A stretch of 64,000 nt of DNA from Caulochytrium protostelioides (GCA_003615045.1 ML014137.1:97015-161014), one strand, 5' to 3'; shown: positions 18,428 through 28,987, counted from the first letter of the stretch. Program-made: numbers and translations. The notes: a model not told the origin generated them from the sequence alone.

Positions 18428-21160
18428 ATGCCGCGACGACGGCAGGCTCCCGACCGCGACGGTCCCGCCGACGACGAGCGTTGGCCCAGCCAGATGAACC
18501 GCTCACGGCCGAAGAAAGCAAGGCGGATATCGTCTGCCACATCGGATCCGTCTGCGAGCCACACACAGGCCAAACCGAAAGCCTGCATCTTCTGTCGACG
18601 CTCCCATATGGTATGCGATCACCAGCGGCCATGCCTGCGCTGCATTCAGCGCCACATCGCGCATTTGTGTGGTGACGCTCTCGATCAGCCACGATCGCGC
18701 CACGATCCCACGCCACCCATGGATCCCCCGATCAGCACAGGGACGATCGGAGTTCCTACATCGGTCCCCCCGCTAGCGACGCCACAGCCGGCGCTGATGA
18801 TCGATCAGGATTTTACCCCTGGGGGGCTCGATCTCCTTCGGCAGTACACGTTAGCCGAAGGGTTCCCGGCCCTCGCACGGCCTTTCATGCCGCAGCAGCC
18901 TGAGCTCGTACTGCTCAACCAAGCCATTGCCTCTATGACGCATCAGTCACAGCCGATGGTCACCCCCGACCCGACGATCGATGAAGAAGTGTCCGGAACG
19001 GGCGAGCCCAGCGCGTCGGCACCGAGCAGCGCTCTCAACCACCAAACGCCTCCGGGCACGGACGACCATCAAGTCGAGGACGTCGAAGAAAACGGCGAGG
19101 AGGACGGCGAGGAGGACGGCGAGGAGCAGGATCTGACGGTCGTGCGTTCCGATACTGGGGGTGTTATCGGCCAGCATATCCCGCATCAACCCAATCGCAA
19201 GCCGGCCGCGCGGCAACCGCTCCATCCCATGCCGCCGCGCCCTCAACCCCACTCGGTGCCACATCCACACCCCGTCCAGACAGGGGCCCATGGTCTCGTC
19301 AAGCGAATGGGTCCCACCGAGCGATTCTTTATCACTGCGGCCGATCCGGAAGACGCTCGGACCAACGAAGAACGGCTTGCCCAGATTCATCGTCGTAAGA
19401 TGGAGGCGGGCTTGATGAAACCTCGCGACTATGTGCTTTCGTATGCGCGGCTCCGCCGCTGGATGGATGTTCACATGACGGCATGCAGCCAGCAGCGCAT
19501 CCTGCGCGTCATCTCGCAGTTTCGTCCCGCGTTCCGCTCAGTCGCCCAGTGCTTGACGGAGGCTAACCTGATCATGATTGAACATCTGGTCGAGGCGCTT
19601 CTTTTAGACTATGACCGCTTGTTTGCCGCCGTTGATACGCCGGCGTGCATCTGGCGACGCACCGGCGAAATTTGTAAAGCCAATCAGGCCTTCGCACAGC
19701 TCGTCCGTCTGACCCCGGCTCAGCTCTCCTCGGGTCAGATCGCGATATATGAGCTGTTTGATGAATCGAGTGCGGTCAACTACTTTGAGCAGTTCGGCGC
19801 CATCGCCTTCGACACAGATCAAAAGGCGGTCATGACCACCGCGACCCTACGCCACCATCCCATTAGCGGGGTCGTCCCCTCGGGCGGCACGCCGACCACG
19901 CCCTACATCTATGCGGCGACCCCGCCGATCCGGCATCATGCACCCACGGAGGCCGCTGCCACCGGGGTCATGCCTACTCAGCGGGCAGACCCTTCTGCGA
20001 CAGAACGGCACAGCGACCCACACCAGACCGCCTCGGGTCTTGCTGATTCGCCGATGAGCCCGGGTGATGATAACATGTCGACGGTCAATGAAGAACCGGT
20101 GTTGCCGCGTCGCCGACGCGCGTCTATTGCCATCCCATCGCCTCGTGACCCCGATCTTGCGGCGGCGGCGACGCCCGAAGGCCCTGACGGGCCCTTCAGC
20201 TTCCTTCACCGTGCGCGGCGCGTCCAAAGTATGCCAGTCGATATGCTCCCGTCGACCATCACGGCCCTGGCAGGCTCACCTGTCGCTACGTCGGTTGGAT
20301 CGTCGCCCAGCTGCGGTTCCTCAGGGACACAGTGCTTCCCTTCGGACGCGCCGCGGCCCTGGCCTGCGCTTCAGTCGCAGATGCCGTCCGAGCCGCTCCA
20401 TGCCACGCCACCGGGTGAATCAGGGCCTCAAGGCGCGGAAGACATCAGCCCGGCATCCGCCCAGACCGCTGATCGTTTCATGGCTGAATGCACGCCGTCG
20501 ATTTCTGACCAATCTGCTGATCATCGACCAGCTCGTGTGACCCGCGTTTCGACTGTGCGTCTGACACATCGGCGGTCTGCTTCCACGCTTTCTGCGCCCA
20601 CGCGGCTCTTGCGCCGTCCGGGTCTCGACGCGGACGACGCGATGCCCGGTCGTCATCCCAACGGGGACGCGAGCGGTTTAGCCGCGCCTTCTGAGGACCG
20701 TGTCGACAGAGATGAACACGGCAGGTTGTCGCCTAAGGTCTCACCAGACACGGCGTCCCTCCATCAAAAGGGTTCAGGTCGGGGCATACAGACTGCCCGG
20801 TCCCCGTTCCCTGTGACGAACCATGCGGGGCATGCCGAAGGGAAGTCATCCCCACCAGCGATAGAATCTTCGGTCACGATCACGCCGAATGCCCGACCCC
20901 CCACAGCATCCCACTCGCGCGCGCAAGTCCCGTCACCGCCGCCGTCGTCGTCCCTTCATACGAAACCCCATGCAGACGCGAATCGACCTGCTCGGCGAGT
21001 TGACTTTCGGCACGATCTACCGCGCTTGACACTGCGTCGCGACCAGGAGACGCGATGCATGTTTGCCTTTACCATCCGCCGCGATCCCTTCCACCTCCCT
21101 GTTCTTCTCTGCGGCACGTTTATCCCGGTGCGTGATACTCATATGACATCCGGCCGTTGA
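18428..21160 (+). CDS. Zn2Cys6 transcription factor of the ERT1 / AcuK gluconeogenesis-activator family
   Basis: 910 residues. A canonical binuclear zinc cluster occupies Cys53-Cys81 with exact CX2CX6CX5CX2CX8C spacing (ACIFCRRSHMVCDHQRPCLR then CIQRHIAHLC). The region from about residue 295 matches the ERT1/AcuK/Rds2 family: RFFITAADPE, KMEAGLMKPRDYVLSYARL, RRWMDVHMTACSQQRILRVI and HLVEALLLDYDRLFAAVDTP. The PAS-like segment ACIWRRTGEICKANQAFAQL follows at about 400-475. The C-terminus (about 877-901) is MFAFTIRRDPFHLPVLLCG, also family-typical. Known members activate PCK1/FBP1-type gluconeogenic genes on non-fermentable carbon. Residues 480-870 are a long Ser/Pro/Thr-rich linker, larger than in yeasts. 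The acidic run ENGEEDGEEDGEE near residue 220 could be an activation region. ATG at 18428; single exon. Confidence 0.9.
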   Translation: MPRRRQAPDRDGPADDERWPSQMNRSRPKKARRISSATSDPSASHTQAKPKACIFCRRSHMVCDHQRPCLRCIQRHIAHLCGDALDQPRSRHDPTPPMDPPISTGTIGVPTSVPPLATPQPALMIDQDFTPGGLDLLRQYTLAEGFPALARPFMPQQPELVLLNQAIASMTHQSQPMVTPDPTIDEEVSGTGEPSASAPSSALNHQTPPGTDDHQVEDVEENGEEDGEEDGEEQDLTVVRSDTGGVIGQHIPHQPNRKPAARQPLHPMPPRPQPHSVPHPHPVQTGAHGLVKRMGPTERFFITAADPEDARTNEERLAQIHRRKMEAGLMKPRDYVLSYARLRRWMDVHMTACSQQRILRVISQFRPAFRSVAQCLTEANLIMIEHLVEALLLDYDRLFAAVDTPACIWRRTGEICKANQAFAQLVRLTPAQLSSGQIAIYELFDESSAVNYFEQFGAIAFDTDQKAVMTTATLRHHPISGVVPSGGTPTTPYIYAATPPIRHHAPTEAAATGVMPTQRADPSATERHSDPHQTASGLADSPMSPGDDNMSTVNEEPVLPRRRRASIAIPSPRDPDLAAAATPEGPDGPFSFLHRARRVQSMPVDMLPSTITALAGSPVATSVGSSPSCGSSGTQCFPSDAPRPWPALQSQMPSEPLHATPPGESGPQGAEDISPASAQTADRFMAECTPSISDQSADHRPARVTRVSTVRLTHRRSASTLSAPTRLLRRPGLDADDAMPGRHPNGDASGLAAPSEDRVDRDEHGRLSPKVSPDTASLHQKGSGRGIQTARSPFPVTNHAGHAEGKSSPPAIESSVTITPNARPPTASHSRAQVPSPPPSSSLHTKPHADANRPARRVDFRHDLPRLTLRRDQETRCMFAFTIRRDPFHLPVLLCGTFIPVRDTHMTSGR

Positions 21161-22054
21161 GCTCGGGCCCTCCTCGTGGCTTAGCGAGGCGACGTGATGC
21201 CTCAGCCGTCAGAGATCCCCTGCCGCGAGTCTCGTCGGCTTCCGAAAGGACCCACGGCCGCACTTTCGAAGCCCGCCCACGCTCAGGCCAATGTCATCCG
21301 GGTGGCGCTGGCGGGCGATGAAAGACGTTCGCCTGCCCCCCGCCCCGTCCTTTCACTTCCCTTTCAGATGCATTCACTTCGTGCCCATTGGGCCTTCACA
21401 GCCTTCGTCCATCTCGATCAGCACCGGCCACCGGCCATCGGTCGCGCGACCCGCCATCACGCCTCGTCATCGACCGGCGTGACGTTTTATGCTGACCTTG
21501 TCTCCGCCACCCATCGGTCGGATTCGGTGGGTGGGGCCAGTGGGTTTTGACACGCCGACCCCGTCATGCCCCCCCACCCCGGCCTGCCCCGTCAGGTCCC
21601 TTTCTGACAGGATCGACCTCTAAGTTCCGACAATGCCCCCGGAAAGGGGCCGATCCTTCAGGAAAGAAAAAAAAATCGGTCGCACGATCGTGGGTTTCAA
21701 CCTTCGTGGAACCGTCGGTACGGTCCAGCGACAACATGGTTGTAATTCCGCACGCAGATGCGGTTGTGCGGTCATGGCCCCAGCTACGTGACGAAAAGCA
21801 TCGGACCGCTTTCACACGCACTCGGACACAGCCCTACACATCGACACTTGGCACCCGATGGGCACCGCTATCGGACCGACGACCTATCGCCAGCGCTGGA
21901 CGTAGAGGATCGGGTCCGCCGCATGTCCTTTTTTGGTTCCTGCTCCAACGTATCGCCAACGTGTCCCGTGTGACCTGCTCGCCGTTCTTGTGTGATCGTG
22001 TCCCGACAACTGCCCGCTGACTCCCAGTTCATTGCAGCCACGATCACCAGCATC
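21161..22054. other. Intergenic region between ERT1/AcuK-like and DUF2456-like genes
   Basis: About 0.9 kb, lower GC than the flanking genes, with an A-rich run (gaaagaaaaaaaaatcgg) near 21662-21678. No gene, RNA or repeat element recognised; expected to hold the 3' UTR of the left gene and the promoter of the right one. Confidence 0.55.
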
Positions 22055-23119
22055 ATGGAACACCCCGTGGCCACGGCGAATGCCAGCAAGGCGGTGTCGT
22101 CGTCACCTGCGTCGCAGACCTCTACCGCGTTGAGCCCCCGTGGCATGAGCTCGAATGCTGTAGCCGATGTGATGGCGCAATCGAGCCGGAATGCCCCCGG
22201 GCTGGCTACCGACCCGGCGCGGGCCGCGCTACAGTCGTCGGTCAGGCTTCGCTCTCGATTGCTTGGCCAGTACTGGCCTGTCTACTTTGTCATCCGGTGT
22301 CTGGTCTCCGGCGTCATCTCGGCCGGCGTTAACACGGGGGTCGCGTTTGCCATGTACCAGGGCCAGACCGATATTCGGTTGTGGTTCTTTCCCAACGTCA
22401 TTGCCGGTGATGCGGCCGTCACCGTGTTTATCCAGTCGCTGATTGGCTGGAACCTCGATGGTGCCCTGACCTTTGGTGATGTGCAGAACGGCATTTTGCC
22501 GGTGCTGCCCGGCGTGGCACGGTGGATGGAGAAATACCGAATCACGCGGTTCTACCTCAACCACTCGCTCCAGCAGTTCAAGGGCGCACGTGACTTTGAT
22601 CCGGCGCACAGGCATCCCAGGACGTGGCGGCTGCGCCGTCTCGCCGGCAACATCTTCCGCGCGCTCTTGATCGGCGCGATCCTGTTCCCCCCGTTCTGGG
22701 GATTGTTGTGTGGGATCGGCGCAGCGATCTGGGGCAATGCCCAGATCCCCGACCGACCGGGCCCGCAGATTTTTAAAGCCGTTGAAGGTTTCACGCTGGG
22801 CGTGATTGAATCGATCCTCATTAGTCTCCTCGTCCCGGCGCAATGCGCCAAATTTGGCGACGGCGTCAACCCGGACGGGGCGCCGCTCCTGGTGGCTGGC
22901 GGACAGCAGCCCGATCTCGAGCGGTCGAGCCCATACTCGGCCGCCTCCACGGCGTCACGTCCCACAAACGACACCCTGTACCCTACCGACGCCCCCGCCC
23001 AGCCCGGGGCTCCCGCCACCGAGGGTCCCCAGCCGTTGTCGCCGCCAACGGTGATGGCCGCGGAAACGACGCCACCCCTCCGATCGGTTCCTGGTACCGT
23101 GATGCCGACGTCGTCCTAG
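22055..23119 (+). CDS. Multi-pass membrane protein, DUF2456-like fungal family
   Basis: 354 residues with four clear hydrophobic segments: YFVIRCLVSGVISAGVNTGV (about 82-105), WFFPNVIAGDAAVTVFIQSL (about 115-140), FRALLIGAILFPPFWGLLCG (about 205-228) and FTLGVIESILISLLVPAQ (about 245-265). The pattern, including the conserved GVNTGVAFAMY-like and PPFWGLLCGIG-like stretches, fits the fungal DUF2456 family of unknown function; I assign this from memory of family character, without an alignment. N-terminal 70 and C-terminal 90 residues are Ser/Pro/Thr-rich and likely cytosolic tails. A GTG at 21992 precedes in frame; the ATG at 22055 (MEHPVATANA) is preferred. It converges with EFHC 252 bp away. 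Confidence 0.75.
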   Translation: MEHPVATANASKAVSSSPASQTSTALSPRGMSSNAVADVMAQSSRNAPGLATDPARAALQSSVRLRSRLLGQYWPVYFVIRCLVSGVISAGVNTGVAFAMYQGQTDIRLWFFPNVIAGDAAVTVFIQSLIGWNLDGALTFGDVQNGILPVLPGVARWMEKYRITRFYLNHSLQQFKGARDFDPAHRHPRTWRLRRLAGNIFRALLIGAILFPPFWGLLCGIGAAIWGNAQIPDRPGPQIFKAVEGFTLGVIESILISLLVPAQCAKFGDGVNPDGAPLLVAGGQQPDLERSSPYSAASTASRPTNDTLYPTDAPAQPGAPATEGPQPLSPPTVMAAETTPPLRSVPGTVMPTSS

Positions 23120-23371
23120 CCGCTTCAAGCTCCGTTGACTTTCTCTCGCTCTCGCTCTCTCTTGATTTGCCTGCACTGTGTGCGGGATCCGACACCCGAC
23201 ACCCGGGGTGTAGAGGCGAGAAGGCAGGGGACAATTTTTAATCGATGGCATCGAGACCATATGGTCTGTTTGATAACGCATGACGGAAGAGAAGACGTAC
23301 AAAGATGGGAGAAAAGAGGAGACCCGTCGTAGGAAGGGGGCGAAAGGGGGGTGAACTCTAGCAAAGTAAGG

Positions 23372-25365
23372 TTAATCGTGACGGCGCGCTTCAAAGTAAG
23401 CCATAGTGCTCTGATCGGCCTCAATGAGCTCGAAGCGGTGGCCATGGATAACCACCTGCTGGCCGAGCTGGAAGTCCTCCGGGAGCAGGTAGTCCTCCGC
23501 GCGAGTGGAACCGACGCGTTCGGGGGGGTCAGCGATGATCGACCCGTCGGCAGCCACCGTCGAGCGCAGCACCGGCCCGCGCTCGAGGAATTTGCCGCCA
23601 ATGAAGCCGATGTTGCGACGGACCTTTTCGTGGATACTGATCGTGTTGTCCATCAGGTGGTACGAGACCACGAAGCGGCGGTCACTGTCCTCCGGGTGGC
23701 GCGAGATCATCTGCGCGAGGAAATGGAGAACGTCATTCTCGGCGAACCCTGGGTTCGTGTGTTTGCGGGGCGGCTTCAGGATCATGTACTTGCACGACCC
23801 GAGCGAGTCTTCGGGGGTGCCGAACCCGTTGTAAGGCGGGTACGCCGGGGTCACCGGCTCGGCGGGCTGGTGGGCCTCCGGCCCTTCGGGGCTCAGCTGA
23901 GCCTGCGCCAGCGCATGCAAGCCAGCGCCGAGCGGCGTGCCGGCCGGCTGTGCTGGCTGGCCCTGCTCCTCGAAGTATTGCCGAGTGTAAGCGTCGCAGT
24001 CGTGGAGCACGAACGCGCGGCCGAGCACGTTGATCGTCGACCCCACGCGCAGCTCCGACCACTGGTACCATTCCTGGACAACGCTCTCGGCGAGGTGGGT
24101 CCAGCGCTTGGGCAACCGCTGGCGGCGCAGCATCACGGCGGGGCCGGTGCGGCCCGAATTGACGCGCAGGAGCTCGCGCACCTGGACCGTGTTGTCCACG
24201 AGGTACCAGTGCAAGCAGAAGTGACGCTTCTCGCCGTGCAGCTTCGTATCGTCCCACGAGCAGTAGAAGCGGAGCACCTTGCGGTCGTTCTCCAAAAACA
24301 TCTTGAGCTTATCGGGCGAGGCCGTCTTTTCCGTCTCGCGGCGGGCCGGGCGGTGGCGCTGGGTCAGCGCCGGGTCCTGCGGCATGGGCTGGTTTGCCGG
24401 CATGTTGACGCCCATCTCGTTTTCGAAATGGCGCTGGAGATCACCACAATCAGAGCAATCGACAAAATTCATGAGGGTGAGTCAGGCCGCTGGAGAGACT
24501 CCGGCGGTGATGGTGACCTGTCGCGCAAGGAGGGCACTTACGCGTGTAAAGTCGTCGCATGAGACCAGATGGAAAGTCTTGGCGTAGACCGTGATACTCT
24601 TGCCGACCCCGAGATCCTGGGCGGTGTAGAAGGCATTCGAGCTCTTGGGGAGTCGGCTGCGTGCAATGAGGACGCCCTGCAGGATCCCCGAGTTCTCGAC
24701 CGCCGGCTCGACGATGGCCATCGTGTCGTCTTCCACATAGTAAAGCACCTTTACGACGCGGAGATGGAACGGTTCCGGACTCTCCCGTAGCTCCTCCAGG
24801 TAGTATGCGGCGAAGCTGAGCACGAGCTTGTCGTAGGCCACAAAGGCCGGCTGGAAACGCGGCACTGCACGCGGCGCGACTTCGTAGCGCTGGTCGCGGT
24901 ACGTGATCCGCGGCTCCAGCTCCTTCAGCCGCTGCGCAATTTCGGCCGGCGTACCTTGCGCGAGAGCAGCGAGCGACGACACGCTGGGCGTGGCCGAACC
25001 GGACGCACTGGCGCTCGCCATCGACGCCACGTAGGACCCGGGCTGCACTTGGTAGCCATTGCGCATGTCCAGCGTGTGCGGCTTGCGGTAGTGCTCCTTC
25101 TATCGGAGAGATCTCGTAGAGTGTCGTGGCGTCATGGCATCGCCGCCGTGAGGAACACACATTGATAGTCAACAAACATAGAAGTAACATGAAGCGAACG
25201 CGATGAGTTTACGAAAAGCTGGGCTCCATCTCGGCTGCGCTGAGCGGTCTCGAGCAAGGATGCGCGAACGGCCACCGCCCTTGAAGATCAAGCGGCTGAG
25301 AGACTTACGGGAACCTGCCGGGGCGTTGCCCCGGGCAATAAGGGGATCTGAATGTCAGAACGCAT
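23372..25365 (-). CDS. EFHC1/2-like axonemal protein with three DM10 domains (three exons)
   Basis: Exon 1 is 25365-25309, exon 2 25099-24542, exon 3 24433-23372; 558 residues. Both introns are phase 0 with GTAAGT donors. Exon 1 encodes IPLLPGATPRQVP, which joins exon 2 (KEHYRKPHTLDMRNGYQV) to give the EFHC N-terminal signature LPGxxxxxxxKxxYxKxxTLxxxNGY. DM10 domain 1 ends TVYAKTFHLVSCDDFTR at the second intron. Domain 2 spans KVLRFYCSWDDTK to INVLGRAFVLHDCDAYTRQY, and domain 3 KYMILKPP to VVIHGHRFELIEADQST. EFHC/Rib72 proteins are microtubule inner proteins of ciliary doublet protofilament ribbons, so the organism should build a flagellum. The protein stops about 10 residues after the third DM10, so the C-terminal EF-hand region of animal EFHC1/2 is absent here. 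No neighbouring gene is functionally linked. Confidence 0.93.
24434..24541 (-). other. Spliceosomal intron 2 of EFHC-like gene
   Basis: 108 bp, donor GTAAGT directly after the Arg codon of CDDFTR, acceptor TCTCCAG before CGC CAT TTC. Branch-like CTGAC and CTGAT are present. Phase 0. Reading through gives a stop shortly after the donor. Confidence 0.88.
25100..25308 (-). other. Spliceosomal intron 1 of EFHC-like gene
   Basis: 209 bp, donor GTAAGT, acceptor CCGATAG, phase 0. It separates a 57-bp first exon (19 codons) from exon 2 and is AT-richer than the exons. Confidence 0.8.
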
Positions 25366-26429
25366 GGTCGCGTTCAAGGCCTGGGGGTGGCAAGGGGAAA
25401 GCGAAACGGGATGGGGCGGAGTAGGGCCGACGGAACGCGGCGTCGGGCAGGGCGCCAGATAACCAGCGCACGGAGACGCGGAGAAGCAGAACGGCGATCG
25501 GTCGTTCTATTTGGTCAAACGATCAACAAGACCACGTCCATCCGCAGGTTTTCGCATATATAAGGAGGAGACAGGCCAAGCATGAAGTCCTCTTAGCGCA
25601 TGGGAGACCCCCTACTGGATCCGAACTTCTCGAGTCTCGTTTCTTGACATTCAACATGGTCTTGACATCCACGGAATTGCAGTGGCCCAGCAGCGTGGCC
25701 TCGCCGTCGAGACCGCTGTGTGCGTCAGCGGGCCTCTCTCCCAGCGCGACAGTCGACCGTCTAAGTCACCCCGCCTCGCGATGCAGCTTGCTCCCGTGTG
25801 TCCTGATTCGACGACGCGTCGTCCAACGGCAGGTGATGATTGCGAAGCGGCTAACGGCCATCGCCCCGCGGGTCCAGTCGTGGGTCTGCGGTAGCCTCCG
25901 ATGGCTCAAATGTGAAGAAAGTCGATCCCTGCCGCGGGTCTGTGCGCGAAGCGAGGGCGTGATTCGGACGGGTGGGGGCCGACGCCGAACGTTTCCAGGC
26001 GGAGTTTCGATCCGCCGAAGGGTGATTCCACCCAACGCCCGCCCATGTTTTGCGGCGAGGGCGGACACAGGATTTGCGCGTCGCGCAAACTCCGACCCAG
26101 CAGCGTCCCCGACCTCGATCCGCCACCACGCACATCACGCCCGGACACGATTCGGTCGAACCCACACGGCTCCATGGGCACCGTCACGCCGTGCCGTCCA
26201 GAGATCCCAAGATCTACCGGATCGCCCAAAAGGGAACCCGCCAGCCCAGCAGGGCTCGTCTTGGCTTGGCTTGGCTTGGCTAAACTCGGTTCGGCTTGGC
26301 TCGGCGCCCGAGGGTTTCGCCACTCAGCCCTGCGCAAAAGCACGGCGCGCGTCGACCGTCAGATCGTTCGAGACGGCGGGTCGCATCCTGTCGCGTCAGG
26401 ATCCGCAAAAGGGAGCTACTGCGTAGCTG
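25366..26429. other. Intergenic region with a TATA-like motif and TTGGC repeats
   Basis: About 1.06 kb. A good TATA-like motif (catatataagg) sits at about 25554-25563 on the plus strand, but I find no plausible gene downstream of it. A plus-strand frame from about 25656 is open for 250 codons but is Arg/Ser-rich and has no recognisable content. Low-complexity TTGGC units follow at 26259-26305. Confidence 0.5.
26259..26305 (+). repeat. Pentameric TTGGC/TCGGC low-complexity repeat
   Basis: Four perfect TTGGC units (26261-26280) followed by degenerate TCGGC/TTGGC units. Similar degenerate pentamers occur around 62190-62225. Confidence 0.85.
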
Positions 26430-26500
26430 CGCGAACGCCGGGAATCGAACCCGGGCCAATACCTTGGGAGGGTACCATGCTACCTCTGCACCACGTACGC
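26430..26500 (-). tRNA. tRNA-Gly (anticodon CCC)
   Basis: The minus strand folds into a full cloverleaf. The acceptor stem GCGTACG/CGTTCGC has one mismatch (position 4-69), the D stem is GTGC/GCAT with loop AGAGGTA, and the anticodon stem is GTACC/GGTAT with loop CTCCCAA, so the anticodon is CCC (plus-strand 26466-26468). The T arm is CCGGG-TTCGATT-CCCGG, and the variable loop is four bases. No intron. A TTTT run (plus-strand aaaa at 26407-26410) about 20 bases downstream fits a Pol III terminator. An AT-rich island and a Fanzor relic lie just upstream of the tRNA. Confidence 0.93.
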
Positions 26501-26584
26501 TGAATTTTTTTTCGTAGACAAAAATTTATCTCTAATTATTCTGTCGATTGACCTTTTTGTCATACTTACACTTTGTCAAACACA

Positions 26585-27430
26585 CTGTAAGGATCTGTTT
26601 CGTCTCGGCATGCACATGGGTCATCTGTAACTCGTCGACCAGGACGGTTCGAAACGCTGGGCGCACGTCTGGTACGCGCGAGCCGTTGGAACCGCGATCT
26701 CGCCCTCGCCGCCGGGGGCAACCTTGGCTGCGCCAAAGACAACCACCACGGGCTTCTTCTCCCTACGGCTACGCGGTTGAAGAAATTTGGCAGACACGCG
26801 TTGCTTGCCTCCGAATACCTGCAGGCGCTGGCGTGCCCAGCGCGGCTTCAGGTACCACGTCCGCAGCGGTTCATACGTGGCGAGCCACACGTCCAGTGAA
26901 CGGTGGTGCGCGGCGAGCACTATGCCGTTGATGCTGACCTCCAAGAGCCGCTGCAGCGGCTCTTTCAAAACGCGCTGTCAAGTCTTTGGCTGCTGTTGGG
27001 GCTTTTTTGATGCCGGCTTCCATAGAGTGCTGCTTTTGGCTCAGCTTCCAGCTGATGACCTGGCTGTCGGATCGCTTCATGGTCTTCTTGAAGATATTGG
27101 TTCTGCCAAGGGATTCTCGGGGGCAGCCTTGACTGTCGGCACGGCGTCGGTCGCTGACATGTGCTCGAAGTGGACGCACACACTGGTCCCATCGCTGTCG
27201 ATGGTGTGAGTGAACGTGAGGTCCTGGCTTTCCAGCTTGCGGAACACGAGGGTGCTCGCTCCTTGCTCTATGGCCGGGGCCTTGAACGTCGCTTCGATGG
27301 CTGCTGGCGGCACCCGCTGGACGATGGCACGTCATGCGAGCAGGGTCAACCGCAAGGCGCCCCAGAAGCTGGGTCTGACCGGCATGTTGCTGTGTGACGG
27401 TCGCTGCCTCCGCTTTCACGAGCAGAGTGG
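26585..27430 (-). pseudogene. Decayed Fanzor (eukaryotic TnpB-like) transposon protein, copy A
   Basis: Conceptual minus-strand translation, needing at least three frame changes, recovers Fanzor-family landmarks in order. These are FTHTIDSDGTSVCVHFEHM (about 27160-27215), SQVISWKLSQKQHSMEAGI (about 27015-27065), HHRSLDVWLATYEPL ... RWARQRLQVFGGKQR (about 26790-26910), VVVFGAAKVAPGGEGEIAVP (RuvC-like core strand, about 26690-26750), and VLVDELQMTHVHAET (equivalent of the Fanzor DEFRTT motif, about 26600-26645). It ends there, so the zinc ribbon and RuvC-III motif are missing. Fanzors are eukaryotic RNA-guided nucleases descended from transposon TnpB. Stop codons and frameshifts show this copy is dead. 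Frame relations: the piece ending at 27077, then a second frame to about 26960, then a third to about 26650, then a shift before VLVDEL. Confidence 0.8.
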
Positions 27431-28020
27431 GCACGGATGATGGGAAGACCCCGTGGCGCCCGCGGCCTCCAAGGCCGCCCACCGCGGAAATTACGGTGAT
27501 CTGGTGGTGTTGCGCACAATCTTGTTAGCTGGACAATTGTCGGACTGTTGCTAGGTATTGTTGGGTTGACCGTTGCGGAGGTAAGCCGACGTGGCGCCCC
27601 CGGAGCGCCTCTCGCCGCGACATCCCCATCAACCCGATCATTCAAACTGGTAAGAGGATTGGTCCGTGGGATGGTCGGTTGTTAAGCTTCTTTTCTTTTT
27701 TCAGGTGAAATGCCGCATGCCGCATGGCGTCGCCGTCGCCATCATATTCGCAGTCATCGCCTCCGCTACAAGTCACGTTGACGCGGCTTAACAGCCTCCT
27801 GCAGAGCGATCCGCGACGGTGAGCGTAAGAAAGCCTTGGTGCAGAGGGTCACGGCTTCGGTGGCGCCTCCATGCCTCTGGCGATCCTGTGAATGCTTGAG
27901 ATTCGGCGAAATCGGATGAAGCGTTTGATATGAAAATCAGATGAAGTGCGATGCAGTGGTCTGCGAGCGCTGAAGGGTTCTTATGCGAACACGGCCGCCA
28001 GCCTCGTAGTGGGGTGGTGC

Positions 28021-28044
28021 GCGCCATCGCGCCATCGCGCCATC
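28021..28044 (+). repeat. 8-bp tandem repeat gcgccatc, three copies
   Basis: Three exact copies in intergenic DNA. Confidence 0.9.
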
Positions 28045-28592
28045 GCGCCCGTTTCAGTAAGGACATCATCCTCAGCATCATATGTCGTATGGCGAGGTCA
28101 TGCCCTTTAGTATCGGTGGCGTCCCTCTTCGATGACACGATGACGCCTGTTTTGGGGCACTGCGGGGACGTAGGGACCACCCACGCTCGTCTCGTCCTAA
28201 ATATCCCCTCGGTTGGAATGTTAAGCACGCGTGTGGCCATTGGAACACGCTGGGGTCTGTGGTTCCATGGCAGGCACCTGTATCGGCGCCTTTCTGCTCG
28301 GAGATGGGACTGTCTCGCCCCGCTGCTCGCAACCGTATCATGCTGACGATCTCTCGCTGAGTGGAGGGACCGAGTTTCATGAAAAGTCCTCTCCATTTTC
28401 GATGATAGTGGGTTTGGCCCTTTTTGGGCGGTGGACGTGCGGCGATGGCGCTTATCGCCGAGCGGCGTGCATCGACGCGCCGCACTTCCGCGGGCAGGCG
28501 GGTATACATGACGAGCGAGGGCGGTGGGGCGGCCGGCCTACCGCGTTCAACGGTGGCGGTGGTGCCCCGACGCGCCAACCACGCCGCTCCCG

Positions 28593-28616
28593 GAACCCGA
28601 ACCCGAACCCGAACCC
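28593..28616 (+). repeat. Hexamer repeat gaaccc, four copies
   Basis: Four exact copies in intergenic DNA about 370 bp upstream of the PDH E1-alpha start. The unit is not the common fungal telomere hexamer TTAGGG. Confidence 0.9.
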
Positions 28617-28987
28617 GAGCTGGAACCGCAGCCAGACCACAGGGCAAGGCGGGGCAAGGCGGGACGAGGCAAAGCAAAGCGACGGAATGGCATGCCCGCC
28701 CGCGCCAGACAGCGCCCTCCTCGCCCCCGGAGGGCAACGCGGCCTGCCGACCGCGCGCCGCCGAAGCATAACCTTAGTTCGGTGTTGCGCCGCTGCGGTG
28801 CATCAGGAAATGCCTCGTCACGAGGGCGACGCGTGCGTGGGAGACGCGTCGGCGTCGCATCAAGTCTTTGTGGCTCGCGTGCCCTGTACCGTTGACGTTC
28901 CAGCCGACCATCGCCACTGTCATTCCACGCGTTTCCCTATCCTTTTTTTCCTCCTATTTCAGCTTCGCCGAACGAGGTTTTGTGACC

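Larger units (their letters stand above)
27431..28987. other. Intergenic region upstream of pyruvate dehydrogenase E1-alpha
   Basis: About 1.56 kb with no gene I can support. It contains three exact gcgccatc units at 28021-28044 and four exact gaaccc units at 28593-28616. The last 60 bp before the ATG are pyrimidine-rich and contain a polypyrimidine tract ending in an acceptor-like ctatttcag (28954-28962), which may mark a leader intron. Confidence 0.55.

Noticed and set aside
25644-26426. 260-codon plus-strand frame behind a TATA-like motif
   Set aside because: Initiates on TTG (first ATG 25656), ends in low-complexity TTGGC repeats near the tRNA, and has no recognisable domain.
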